From NCBI GenBank assembly GCA_021771915.1, contig JAETNY010000005.1:1-64000 (forward strand): a stretch of 64,000 bases of DNA, given 5' to 3'. The notes under the pieces were generated by a model. It made no database searches, was not told the origin of the DNA, and worked only from the letters and a program-made list of their open reading frames with translations. This DNA is from Bacillota bacterium (GTDB taxonomy: Bacteria; Bacillota; Dehalobacteriia; UBA4068; UBA4997). Below, piece by piece: positions 1 through 8,140 of the stretch (position 1 is the stretch's first letter; the number at the start of each line of letters is the position of its first letter). A program made the position numbers and the translations under genes.

Positions 1-645
1 TTCTTCATAAGCGCAGGGCAATAAGCCGTCCTCATTAAAAGCCAAAATTTCCGTACCCGGCAGACCCAAAAGTATCGGTGAATGAGTTGCGATAAAAAAC
101 TGCGAACCGGCCGCCACACAGTTATAAATATCAACCAACAAAGTCAGCTGCCGCTGCGCTGACAGCGCTGCTTCCGGCTCGTCCAGAAAATACAGGCCGT
201 GCGGCCGAAAATGCTTTTGTGCCACCGCCAGAAAACTTTCTCCATGCGATTTTTCATGATATCTTTCCGATGCCATACTTTCCGATGCCGTATAAGCTTC
301 TTCCTGCGTCGCCACATTATAAAAGCTTTCTGCACGCAGAAAATAACCCCATTTCGGCAGCCGACAGCCGCGCACCAGACGCAGAGCCCTGTAAAGTTCA
401 GAATGTGAAGCATAGGTGCTAAAAGCATAGTTTTTAGTACCGCCCTCCGGGTTAAAACCGGACGCAATCGCCATTGCCTCCAATAAAGTAGATTTGCCGC
501 TGCCATTTTCGCCCACCATAAATGTCACCGGCCGCCGAAATTGCAGCGCCGACAAACCACTGATTGTCGGAATATCCCACAAATAACTATTTGCTTCAAT
601 TTTAGACCATTCAACAGTAAATCCCTGCACAAAAAGTTCATTCAT
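1..645 (-). CDS. AAA family ATPase (3' end cut by window edge)
   Basis: Read on the minus strand from ATG at 645, the frame stays open to base 1, giving 215 residues without a stop. A Walker A motif, GENGSGKST, lies near residue 47, and a Walker B-like LYFLDEPEAALS lies near residue 165, followed by an IATHSP switch segment. This order fits small SMC/ABC-like ATPases of the AAA_21/AAA_23 type, which act alone or beside a nuclease. The substrate cannot be told. The gene starts 7 bases after the dusB stop, so it is probably the last gene of that operon. The C-terminus is missing because the window ends, not because of a visible lesion. Confidence 0.85.
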   Translation of the reverse strand, partial: MNELFVQGFTVEWSKIEANSYLWDIPTISGLSALQFRRPVTFMVGENGSGKSTLLEAMAIASGFNPEGGTKNYAFSTYASHSELYRALRLVRGCRLPKWGYFLRAESFYNVATQEEAYTASESMASERYHEKSHGESFLAVAQKHFRPHGLYFLDEPEAALSAQRQLTLLVDIYNCVAAGSQFFIATHSPILLGLPGTEILAFNEDGLLPCAYEE

Positions 646-652
646 AAGCCTT

Positions 653-1651
653 TTATTCTCCGCTCGGCCGCAGGAAATCCGCCAACGCCGTTTCCACCTC
701 GTCCGCCGTGTTCAGCGTATTCAAGCGGCCGCGCACCGCCGCCGCGCCGGGCAAACCCTTAATATAAAACGGTAAATGACTGCGCATCACCCGAACCCCC
801 ATGTATTCTCCCTGCAATTCCACCTGTCGACGCAAATGCCGCCGCACCATTTGAAAAATTTCAGTCCGGTCAGGCGCCGGCAAGGCTGGCAGACCGGCAA
901 AATACCGCGCCAAATCTCGTACCAGCCAGGGATTACCTAAAAGACCGCGCCCAATCATCAGGCCTGCGCAATGCGTATTCTGCATACGCTCCACGCCCAG
1001 CGCCAATGTGTCAATATCACCATTGCCAATCACCGGCACCGGTAAAATATCCGCAGCTTCGGCAATCAGCTGCCAATCCGCCCGGCCGGCATAAAACTGC
1101 TCACGCGTGCGGCCATGAATAGCCAGCACCGACGCTCCGGCCTGCACCAGACGTTGCGCCAATTCCAGCACATTTTTGCTGCTGTCGTCCCAGCCCAGCC
1201 GCATTTTAACGCTGACCGGCAATCTATCGCCAACCGCGCCCACCACTGCTCGCACCAGCTGCACCGCCAATCCCGGCTGCTGCATCAGACGGCTGCCCTC
1301 GCCGTTTTTAACAATCTTTGGCGCCGGACAGCCCATGTTGATATCCAACATAAACAGCTGACCAGTCGGCCGCATTTTCTGCTCAATAATCTGCGCCGCG
1401 CGCGCCATACATTCCGGCGAAGAGCCGCAAAGCTGTACCACCAGCGGCCCTTGCTCCGTGCTCACCGGCAACATGGCCAGCGTTTTCTGATTATTATAGC
1501 AAAGCGCCATATCGCTAATCATTTCCGTATAGATAAGCCCAGCGCCCTGCTCGCGCAGGATTTCCCGAAAAGCCTGGTCGGTCAGCCCGGCCATCGGCGC
1601 GGTCACCACCGGGTTTTGCGCCAAGAACTCGCGCACCGCCGCCTTATTCAT
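653..1651 (-). CDS. dusB: tRNA-dihydrouridine synthase (DusB type)
   Basis: The flavoenzyme reduces uridines in the tRNA D-loop to dihydrouridine using NADPH. The TIM-barrel start VVTAPMAGLTDQAFR, the phosphate and FMN-binding stretch NMGCPAPKIVKNGEGS with the catalytic cysteine, the VKMRLGW strand and the IHGRTREQ motif are all present in order, and length (about 332 residues) is normal. ATG at 1651 is chosen because GGAG sits 8 bases upstream; a TTG one codon earlier is in frame. The gene overlaps the end of coaX by a few bases, which suggests translational coupling. Confidence 0.93.
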   Translation of the reverse strand: MNKAAVREFLAQNPVVTAPMAGLTDQAFREILREQGAGLIYTEMISDMALCYNNQKTLAMLPVSTEQGPLVVQLCGSSPECMARAAQIIEQKMRPTGQLFMLDINMGCPAPKIVKNGEGSRLMQQPGLAVQLVRAVVGAVGDRLPVSVKMRLGWDDSSKNVLELAQRLVQAGASVLAIHGRTREQFYAGRADWQLIAEAADILPVPVIGNGDIDTLALGVERMQNTHCAGLMIGRGLLGNPWLVRDLARYFAGLPALPAPDRTEIFQMVRRHLRRQVELQGEYMGVRVMRSHLPFYIKGLPGAAAVRGRLNTLNTADEVETALADFLRPSGE

Positions 1652-2429
1652 CAATCGCGCTCCGGTTCATATCATAGAGTATCTTCAAACCGTCCAGCGT
1701 CAGCATGCTGTCCACTACGTCCACAGTTTCCGCCACTTTGGCAATGGTGGCGGACAAGCCGCCAGTGAAAATAACCTTAACCGTACCGCCCATTTCCATT
1801 TTCAGCCGGCGCACAATGCCGTCCAGCAGGCCGGCAAAACCGTAAACCAAACCGGATTGCAGCGCCTGCACGGTGTTAGTGGCCAGCGCCCTGCTGGGCA
1901 CGTCAAACTCCACCCGGGGCAGGCGCGCCGTGGAATTGCAAAGCGCATCAGCCGAAACCGATAGCCCCGGCGCAATCACACCGCCCAGAAACTCACCGGC
2001 CGCAGAAACACAATCAAAGGTTGTGGCCGTACCAAGGTCAATAATAATCAGTGAATTGCCATACTTTGCCCGACCGGCCACACTGTTTACAATGCGGTCC
2101 GGGCCAATTTCCCGAGGATTATCCAGACAAATCGGCAAATCGGTGCGGATATCCAACGAAACAATCAACGGCGCAACATGCAGATATTTGCGGCAAAGCT
2201 TCTGCCAAACGTCAACCAACGGCGGCACAGTACTGGAAATAGCCGCCGCCGTCAGCTTGTCCAGCTGTAAACCATCTGCTTGCAGCATCGCCAGCAACAG
2301 CACCGCATATTCGTCCTCCGTTTTTTTGCGGTCACTGGCCAGCCGCCAATGATACAGACATTCTGAACCGTTTCTGTCGTAAATACCCAAAACGGTGTGT
2401 GTGTTGCCAATATCTACAACTAACAGCAT
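1644..2429 (-). CDS. coaX: type III pantothenate kinase
   Basis: CoaX phosphorylates pantothenate, the first step of coenzyme A synthesis, and is not feedback-inhibited like type I enzymes. The ASKHA-fold phosphate-1 motif VVDIGNTHTVLG is at the N-terminus, GPDRIVNSVAG lies mid-protein and the adenosine-side motifs IIDLGTATTFD and FTGGLS follow in the expected order. ATG at 2429 is preferred because AGGAG lies 8 bases upstream; an in-frame GTG at 2438 has no site of its own. The gene sits between bioY and dusB, all minus strand, grouping two cofactor genes (biotin, CoA) with a tRNA modification gene. Confidence 0.94.
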   Translation of the reverse strand: MLLVVDIGNTHTVLGIYDRNGSECLYHWRLASDRKKTEDEYAVLLLAMLQADGLQLDKLTAAAISSTVPPLVDVWQKLCRKYLHVAPLIVSLDIRTDLPICLDNPREIGPDRIVNSVAGRAKYGNSLIIIDLGTATTFDCVSAAGEFLGGVIAPGLSVSADALCNSTARLPRVEFDVPSRALATNTVQALQSGLVYGFAGLLDGIVRRLKMEMGGTVKVIFTGGLSATIAKVAETVDVVDSMLTLDGLKILYDMNRSAIDE

Positions 2430-2470
2430 AAAAAACACTCCTAACTATATGGCTTAAAAATCTGTATAGC

Positions 2471-3016
2471 TTAAAATTTATTCAGACCCCGGCTTTGCAG
2501 CATTTTGGCCGCCAACACCGCCGCGGCAATTTTTATTGGCTCAAAGAAAATGTAGGGAATACCCCCCAGCGCAAAAGCCGCACCATAGCTATCCAGCGCC
2601 AGCAGCATCTTCAGCTGCACCGCGCCGAAAAGATAGACAAAGGCCAGCCCCACCACGCAGGCCAGAATACTGCGCAGCCAGGGAAACGACTGCCCCGGCT
2701 GGCTATGCCCGGCAATCAGAGAAATAAGCGCCGCCGAAACCACAAACCCATAAAGATAGCCGCCCGTCGGCCCCAACAGCGTGCCGAAGCCGCCCTTGAA
2801 GTTAGCGAAAAACGGCAGGCCAATACCGCCGGCCAGAATGTAAACCGCAATCGTCAGCGCTGCATATTTGGGAGAAAGCAGCAGGGCAATCAGCATAACC
2901 GCCGCCGTCTGCGCCGTAATCGGCACGTTGCCCACCGGCACCGCCAGCTGGGAGCAAACCGCCAGCACCGCCACTAACACCGCCATAGTGGCTAATCTTC
3001 TAACTTTATCACTCAT
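2471..3016 (-). CDS. bioY: biotin transporter BioY (ECF S-component)
   Basis: BioY is the membrane S-component that binds biotin and docks with the shared energy-coupling module (EcfA/EcfT), which is not in this window. The 181-residue protein has about six hydrophobic segments, the early LATMAVLVAVLAVCSQ helix, the VPITAQTAAVMLIALLL segment and the GPTGGYLYGF loop typical of the family. It lies between birA and coaX. No biotin biosynthesis gene is visible here, so import is the biotin route this window shows. I did not find a clear BirA palindrome in the 132 bases upstream. Confidence 0.92.
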   Translation of the reverse strand: MSDKVRRLATMAVLVAVLAVCSQLAVPVGNVPITAQTAAVMLIALLLSPKYAALTIAVYILAGGIGLPFFANFKGGFGTLLGPTGGYLYGFVVSAALISLIAGHSQPGQSFPWLRSILACVVGLAFVYLFGAVQLKMLLALDSYGAAFALGGIPYIFFEPIKIAAAVLAAKMLQSRGLNKF

Positions 3017-3148
3017 TTTTTTGTACTTCCTAACTATTAATCTCTAAAAATAACGACTAATCAAAAGCGTTCAAGAATGGTGTAAACGCAAGGAATAAAG
3101 ATACTCAATGCAGTGGGTGTATGTAATACGCCGACAAATTGAGCAGCT

Positions 3149-4108
3149 TCAGGCAAAGAAAACGTCGCCGGTAACCAGGGTGAACTCGCCGCCATCCTCA
3201 CGCTTAACCAGCAGCGAGCCGTCCTCTTTCATATCCAGCGCTTCACCAAAAAATGTTTCATTCAGAGTAGAAATCTTGACGCGCCTGCCCAGCGTAATAT
3301 TGTTAGCCAACCAAACCCGACGAATTTCTGCAAAACCCTGCTCATATAATATAGTGTAATATTTTTCCAAATGATTAAGCAATTCCGCCGCCACCTGGGC
3401 TCTGATTACCGGTCTGTCTGGCTCCGCCAGCGCCAAAGAAGTGGCCACGTCCTGAATTTCCGGCGGCAAATCCTTATTCAGGCAGTTAATGCCAATGCCA
3501 ACCACCACCCATTCCACACTTTCCATGGAACCGTGCATTTCCGTCAGCATACCGCATATTTTACGACCGTCAATATAAATATCATTCGGCCATTTAATGC
3601 CGGCCTGATAACCCAATGCCTGCAAAGCGGCGCAGGTGGCAACAGCCGTCGTTAAAGAAATCTGCGGCGCGCGCTCCGGCTCCAGCCGGGGGCGCAAAAC
3701 CAGACTCAACCAAAGGCCCGTGCCGCTGGGACTGCTCCAGGCTCGACCCAGGCGGCCGCGTCCCTGCGTCTGCAAATCCGCCACCACCACCGCGCCGTTA
3801 ACAGCGCCCTGCTCCGCCCAGCTTTTGGCCGCAATGTTGGTGGAGTCCACCTCCGCCAGATATTTATATTCCCGGCCCAACCATTCCGTCTGCAAATAAG
3901 GCAAAACTTCTTCCTGACGCACGCCGTTGGGCAAAAGACGATAACCGCGGTTACGCACTGCCTCAATCGTATATCCCTCGTTTTGCAGACCCTTAACATG
4001 TTTCCAGACGGCCGCCCGGGATACGCCCAGCTTATCGCTCAAAGCCTCGCCGGAAATAAAATCGCCGGCCTCCAGCAGCAAGCGGAAAACATCATCACGC
4101 TTAACCAA
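3149..4108 (-). CDS. birA: bifunctional biotin ligase / biotin operon repressor
   Basis: BirA attaches biotin to carboxylase carrier proteins via biotinyl-AMP and, with its N-terminal helix-turn-helix, can repress biotin genes. The HTH is visible at residues 18-60 (LGVSRAAVWKHVKGL). The ligase core carries the biotinyl-AMP loop GRGRLGRAWSS and KWPNDIY with the catalytic lysine, then a short C-terminal SH3-like domain ending at residue 319. The full-length N-terminus means a repressor-competent form, and its neighbour bioY is the obvious target. Its own promoter is a near-perfect match at 4146-4174. Confidence 0.95.
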   Translation of the reverse strand: MVKRDDVFRLLLEAGDFISGEALSDKLGVSRAAVWKHVKGLQNEGYTIEAVRNRGYRLLPNGVRQEEVLPYLQTEWLGREYKYLAEVDSTNIAAKSWAEQGAVNGAVVVADLQTQGRGRLGRAWSSPSGTGLWLSLVLRPRLEPERAPQISLTTAVATCAALQALGYQAGIKWPNDIYIDGRKICGMLTEMHGSMESVEWVVVGIGINCLNKDLPPEIQDVATSLALAEPDRPVIRAQVAAELLNHLEKYYTILYEQGFAEIRRVWLANNITLGRRVKISTLNETFFGEALDMKEDGSLLVKREDGGEFTLVTGDVFFA

Positions 4109-4145
4109 TTATATCACCCCAAATACGGTTTTTTTACTACAATTC

Positions 4146-4174
4146 ATTATAAACCGATATTATGGAATTGTCAA
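4146..4174 (-). promoter_or_regulatory. consensus promoter for birA
   Basis: On the minus strand TTGACA (4169-4174) and TATAAT (4146-4151) are both perfect matches with a 17-base spacer, about 40 bases before the birA start. It should start the birA and probably the bioY-coaX-dusB transcript. Confidence 0.8.
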
Positions 4175-4190
4175 CCTTTTGGCAAACTAA

Positions 4191-4216
4191 AAGGGCGAGA
4201 TAAAAATCTCGCCCTT
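4191..4216. terminator. hairpin terminator between birA promoter and Cys-rich gene
   Basis: Perfect 11-base arms (4191-4201 and 4206-4216) enclose an AAAA loop. Read leftwards, the arm runs into a short T-rich stretch, so it can end transcripts coming from the Cys-rich gene and the repeat array before they enter the birA promoter. Confidence 0.7.
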
Positions 4217-4230
4217 GGCAATCGACAAAC

Positions 4231-4404
4231 GGTTTCCAACCGGCCTTGCCGGCTGGATAGGTTCACACTAAACTCTTGCTGCGCCTGCGGCTTGCAAATC
4301 GTTAAGTGTTCCCTGGCGGTTTCCAACCGGCTGCGCCGGCTGGATAGGTTCACACTAAACTCTTGCTGCGCCTGCGGCTTGCAAATCGTTAAGTGTTCAC
4401 CTAC
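4231..4404. repeat. tandem bipartite palindromic repeat, 2 x 87 bp
   Basis: Two nearly identical 87-base units. Each starts with a hairpin (CCAACCGGC, 3-base loop, GCCGGCTGG) and continues with an element bounded by GTTCACACTAA and TTAAGTGTTC, which are imperfect inverted repeats of each other, around a GC-rich core (GCGCCTGCGGC). The right-hand end touches the stop codon of the Cys-rich gene (4397-4399). The same design appears at 33331-33516 in the opposite orientation, and diverged versions at 10407-10502 and 40430-40583. Confidence 0.85.
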
Positions 4405-5281
4405 ATCCCCAGCAGCCGCTTTGCACAGAGGTGCAGTTGCATTTCCGGCAGCCGCAATCCTCATCTTCGTCGCCGGCCACTCCTCTTTTACATTTATTAA
4501 CCCTGGCCGGGTTGCCCTTGCAGCTTCTCTGTTTGTGCGGTTTATGGCCGCAAGTGCAGGGGCAGGTATCGTCGTCCATGCAGCAATAGGTGATGCAATC
4601 CTCATCGTCCTCGTCTTCTTCAGACTCAACGCCCTTGGAAGAACAGTTGCAGCAGGGAACATAGAACGGTATGCAGCCGCATCCCATCATGCAGCCCTTT
4701 TTCTTTTTATCGTCATCATCGCCGCAGCCACACCCACAGCAGCAGCCACAGGGCATACAAGGCATGCAGCAGCAGCAATCATCTGTATCGCCGGCCACGT
4801 CGCGGCAAGCACATTCCTGAGCAAATTTATAAAGTTCTGCCAGACGTTCCGCATGCCGACGCGAATCTCTAATCATGCTGAGCAAAACCTCTCGCTGCTG
4901 CATATCCGTCAGATAATAAGCCAGGTTTTCATAATCATTGCTCAACTGCATTTCATTATAAATAGCCACTTTAAGCCCCTTGCAGAAGCCTTTTGGTTCT
5001 TCAATACAAACCTCGCCAATGCAATAGCACTTACAAGTCAGCTCACGCAGAATTTGCTGAAGCAGGGCATAATGCCGGCGCTGGTCCATGCTGAACTGGC
5101 GAAACATCTCTTTATCCACCTCACACTGGGCGGTGTTCACCATGCAGCAATAGAACAACTCTGCCTCTCTGGCGCGCAGCATCACATCTTCAAAAATATC
5201 TTCCACGCCAAGCGTTCCATTGGAACACTCACAATCGTGGTAAAACGGAACATCACTACAAGTACATAATCTTCTGGCCAT
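4397..5281 (-). CDS. ferritin-like protein with very cysteine-rich C-terminal half
   Basis: No family is recognised with confidence. The first 140 or so residues form amphipathic helices like the rubrerythrin/ferritin-like fold: EAELFY, DQRRHYALL, NEMQLSNDYENL and DSRRHAERL lie in the order of the four metal-ligand helices. In both places where the family has ExxH, the Glu position reads Gln (DQRRH) or Ser (DSRRH), so a classical di-iron site is doubtful. From about residue 148 the protein turns into cysteine clusters (a CCCC run and CGCCCGCGCG) alternating with acidic and lysine runs; I count about 45 Cys in 294 residues. It has no signal peptide. An excellent AAGGAGG site precedes ATG 5281. 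Metal storage, metallothionein-like binding or a coat-type disulfide-linked protein are possibilities only. Confidence 0.8.
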   Translation of the reverse strand: MARRLCTCSDVPFYHDCECSNGTLGVEDIFEDVMLRAREAELFYCCMVNTAQCEVDKEMFRQFSMDQRRHYALLQQILRELTCKCYCIGEVCIEEPKGFCKGLKVAIYNEMQLSNDYENLAYYLTDMQQREVLLSMIRDSRRHAERLAELYKFAQECACRDVAGDTDDCCCCMPCMPCGCCCGCGCGDDDDKKKKGCMMGCGCIPFYVPCCNCSSKGVESEEDEDDEDCITYCCMDDDTCPCTCGHKPHKQRSCKGNPARVNKCKRGVAGDEDEDCGCRKCNCTSVQSGCWGCR

Positions 5282-5339
5282 AATATGGACCTCCTTTTTC
5301 TCTCTATGGAGTATTCATAATATAGCCTATTCCGCCGAC

Positions 5340-5582
5340 TCAAATCGGTGCTTGTACAACTTCTATCTTCAGCTTGCTCAATAATTTTAACAACACCGGC
5401 CGCATATCCGCCGTTACCCAGCAGCAAAGCAGCGCACGCTGCGCGTCCAGCGTGCTGACCAGCGCCAGATTATCATAGCCCTCAATAATTTTGTTCAGCC
5501 AGTCAATTTTGGCCGGCGGCACCTGCACATAAACCAATTCCTGCGCATGGCGTGCCAGCATCTCCGGAGTTATATCACTCAT
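5340..5582 (-). CDS. DUF4911 family small protein
   Basis: An 80-residue protein starting MSDITPEMLARHAQ, with AAGGAGG 6 bases before ATG 5582; longer in-frame starts lie inside the U32 gene and lack a site. It resembles the DUF4911 family of Bacillota, often found beside U32 peptidase genes, as here, where its start overlaps the U32 stop by 8 bases. The pattern (LVYVQVPPAKIDWLNKIIEGYDNLALVST, then a strand-rich C-terminus) suggests a small alpha/beta fold. Its function is unknown. Confidence 0.75.
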   Translation of the reverse strand: MSDITPEMLARHAQELVYVQVPPAKIDWLNKIIEGYDNLALVSTLDAQRALLCCWVTADMRPVLLKLLSKLKIEVVQAPI

Positions 5583-6942
5583 CAGCCGCCTCCTTGGTTT
5601 TGGCTGCTCTCTGCGGCCGCCGCAGAATACTGCCCGGCGGCAGGGCAAACGGACAGGCCAGCCAGGCATGTTGCTTGGCGTGCGGCAGACAGTCCAACTC
5701 CGCCCCGTCCTCGCTCCAGATAGCGCTTAAAGTCAGCCGGCGCACCGGCCCCTGCGGCTGAATAAACTCCACTTCATCACCCAGCCGCAAATGATTGCGC
5801 TGCTCAATATGCAGCCGCTGCCGCTCCGCGTCATAATCCAGCACCAAACCGGCAAAATCATAAACACGCTGGCTGTAACTGTTATCATAATCATAAGCGT
5901 CCGCACCCGGCGCTCCCGGAGCAGTCGCCAGACCAGCGGCCTGCGGCTCCGCCAGCGCAAAGCCTGTGAAATACTGGCGCTGGCTCAGTTTATCCAACTC
6001 AACGCCCCATTCCTGCGCGGCAATCTGCGGCTGCCAAAGCTTTTGCAAAGCCGCCGCGTCCAATTTGAAATCATGCCGCTGCCAAATCTCCCAACAAGCG
6101 TCCAACGCGTGCCGATAAACCCGGGTAACATTGGCCACATAATATGCGCTTTTCATGCGCCCCTCTATTTTCAGACTGGCCGCACCAGACAGTAAAATTT
6201 CCGGCAACAGTTCCAGCAGACGCAAATCCTTACTATTAAAAATGTAAGAACCCCATTTATCCTGTTCAATCGGCATATACTGCCCGGGACGTTTGGCCTC
6301 CTCCAGCCGATACTGCCAGCGGCAGGGCTGCGCACAATCACCCAAATTAGCGCCGCGGCCGCACAAAAAGCTGGATAACAGGCAACGTCCGGAATACGCC
6401 ATGCATACCGCGCCATGAACAAAAATTTCCAACTCAATCGGCACCGCCCGGGCAATCTGACCACATTCCGCCAGGCTAACCTCTCTGGCCAGCACCACCC
6501 GGCTGGCGCCCTGCTCCAGCCAAAACTGCGCCGTCTGGCTGTTGCTGCTGGCCGCCTGCGTGCTGATATGTCGCTCCACGCCCGGCGCCAACTCCCCGGC
6601 TAGCCGGAAAATGCCGGGGTCGGCAATAATAAACGCGTCCACACCCCACTCCGCCGCCTGCGGCAAAAGCTGGCGCAAAGCCGGCAAGTGCTGCTCATGC
6701 GCATAAACATTAACCGCCAGATAAACCTTAACCCCACTGGCATGGGCAAAATCCACCGCCGCCGCCAGTTCAGCCGCGTCAAAATTATGCGCCTGCGCGC
6801 GCAGGCTGAAATCGCTGGCGCCCAGATAAACTGCGTCCGCACCATATAACACAGCCAGGCGCAGCTTTTCCATGTCACCGGCAGGAGCCAGCAACTCTGG
6901 CTTGCTTATTGACATTTTTGTAACGTCCTGTTTAACGTCCAT
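5575..6942 (-). CDS. U32 peptidase-family protein (TrhP/YegQ-like)
   Basis: This 455-residue protein begins with the TIM-barrel signature PELLAPAGDMEKLRLAVLYGADAVYLG and carries the U32 pattern EIFVHGAVCMAYSGRCLLS with its cysteines, followed by further cysteines (FLCGRGANLGDCAQPCR). Families of this type include collagenase-like proteases and TrhP/TrhO-linked proteins for tRNA uridine-34 hydroxylation; which one applies cannot be decided here. ATG 6942 is preceded by GAGGAG at 10 bases and overlaps the mltG stop by 11 bases. The C-terminal 90 residues form a beta domain as in long U32 proteins. Confidence 0.88.
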   Translation of the reverse strand: MDVKQDVTKMSISKPELLAPAGDMEKLRLAVLYGADAVYLGASDFSLRAQAHNFDAAELAAAVDFAHASGVKVYLAVNVYAHEQHLPALRQLLPQAAEWGVDAFIIADPGIFRLAGELAPGVERHISTQAASSNSQTAQFWLEQGASRVVLAREVSLAECGQIARAVPIELEIFVHGAVCMAYSGRCLLSSFLCGRGANLGDCAQPCRWQYRLEEAKRPGQYMPIEQDKWGSYIFNSKDLRLLELLPEILLSGAASLKIEGRMKSAYYVANVTRVYRHALDACWEIWQRHDFKLDAAALQKLWQPQIAAQEWGVELDKLSQRQYFTGFALAEPQAAGLATAPGAPGADAYDYDNSYSQRVYDFAGLVLDYDAERQRLHIEQRNHLRLGDEVEFIQPQGPVRRLTLSAIWSEDGAELDCLPHAKQHAWLACPFALPPGSILRRPQRAAKTKEAADE

Positions 6943-7954
6943 TCGCTAAATGCTCCTCATAAGTTTTGGCAAAATTATGTCCACCGCTGCCGTCTTCCTT
7001 GGTGCGGTAATAATAGTACTCGGTTTCCGCCGGCTCCAGCGCCGCGTCAATACAGGACAGACCCGGCGAGCAGATAGCGCCCACCGGCAATCCCTCGTAC
7101 AAATAGGTATTATAAGGACTTTCAATTTCCAAATCCTTATATAACAGCCGCTCCTTCTGCTCGCCCAGCGCATACTGCACCGTAGCATCAATTTGCAGCT
7201 TCTGCCCCACCGCCAGCCGGTTATAAATAACGCTGGCAATCAACGGCCGCTCGTCTGCCACGCGCGCCTCTCGCTCAATCAGCGAGGCCAGAGTTACAAT
7301 CTCCTTGGCGCTCATACCCAGCTTATTTGCCTTGCGCTGGCGCTCGCTGTCCCAGATTTTATTAAACTGCGCCAGCTGCATCTTCACCAAATCTTCGGCC
7401 TGCCAGGTCACCAGCACATTATAGGTTTCCGGGAACAAAAAGCCCTCCAGCCGGTTATAATCCTCACCGTCCGGAATATAGTCATAGGGCAGTTCCATTT
7501 CCGCACAGCAGCGCAGAAAATCCTCCGCCGTACACAGGCCGGATTTTTCCCAGATATCGGCAATCTGCGGCACCGTTTTGCCCTCTGGTATCGTCACATT
7601 AACCGTGTTGTTATCGTTGCGGCCTTTTTTCAGTTCTGACAAAATCTGCGCATAACTGACCTCACCAGAAAAAACATAAGTACCAGGGCGCAAATCACCC
7701 TCCGCCTTTTCACTGCGCACATAAAGCAGGAAAGAGGGGACGTTCTTAACCAGCCCGTTATCCGCCAGCCGCCGCGCCATCGCGCCGCTGCCCATGCCTT
7801 CGTCAATCACAACCGTAACCGGCTCCGCCAGCCGCACCGTGCCCGGCAGAATATAAGAAGCCAGGCCAAAGCCAGCCGCCAGCAACAGCGCCAAAAACAG
7901 CAGCAGCGCCGGCCCCTTTTTCAGTTTTTTCTTTTTTGCAGTCTGTCTACTCAA
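6932..7954 (-). CDS. mltG: endolytic murein transglycosylase MltG (YceG-like)
   Basis: MltG cuts nascent glycan strands at the membrane and sets peptidoglycan chain length. A basic N-terminus (RQTAKKKKLKKG) and one membrane helix (ALLLFLALLLAAGFGLASYIL) are followed by a LysM-like region and the catalytic core with ASLIEREA (catalytic Glu) and the conserved end motif NTYLYEGLPVGAICSPG. TTG at 7954 is preferred: GGGAG lies 9 bases upstream. A GTG at 7987 would extend it by 11 residues without a good site. It is the first gene of the mltG-U32-DUF4911 run. Confidence 0.92.
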   Translation of the reverse strand: MSRQTAKKKKLKKGPALLLFLALLLAAGFGLASYILPGTVRLAEPVTVVIDEGMGSGAMARRLADNGLVKNVPSFLLYVRSEKAEGDLRPGTYVFSGEVSYAQILSELKKGRNDNNTVNVTIPEGKTVPQIADIWEKSGLCTAEDFLRCCAEMELPYDYIPDGEDYNRLEGFLFPETYNVLVTWQAEDLVKMQLAQFNKIWDSERQRKANKLGMSAKEIVTLASLIEREARVADERPLIASVIYNRLAVGQKLQIDATVQYALGEQKERLLYKDLEIESPYNTYLYEGLPVGAICSPGLSCIDAALEPAETEYYYYRTKEDGSGGHNFAKTYEEHLANGR

Positions 7955-8140
7955 AATAATCCACTCCCTTTTTACAAAATATACCACTATCCAAAAAACT
8001 CGTCAGTTTATATTCTAACATTATTCAACAAATTTTACAAGCCATTTTACCGGTATAAGGCAGGATAAATTTGCTAAACAGAGAATAAAACAAAAGAGAA
8101 CAAAAATAAATAATTATTGCGCAAATAGGGAGTGATAATC

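Noticed and set aside
144-506. Separate 120-residue minus-strand protein at the window start
   Set aside because: It lies in another frame of the ATPase gene, whose Walker motifs are intact in the frame from 645.
3017-3148. BirA operator upstream of bioY
   Set aside because: I looked for a long palindrome with TTGTTAAC-type arms on either strand and found none that was convincing.
3983-5269. Plus-strand 428-residue protein opposite the Cys-rich gene
   Set aside because: It is mostly antisense to the Cys-rich gene and runs through the repeat array; the minus-strand gene has an excellent ribosome site.
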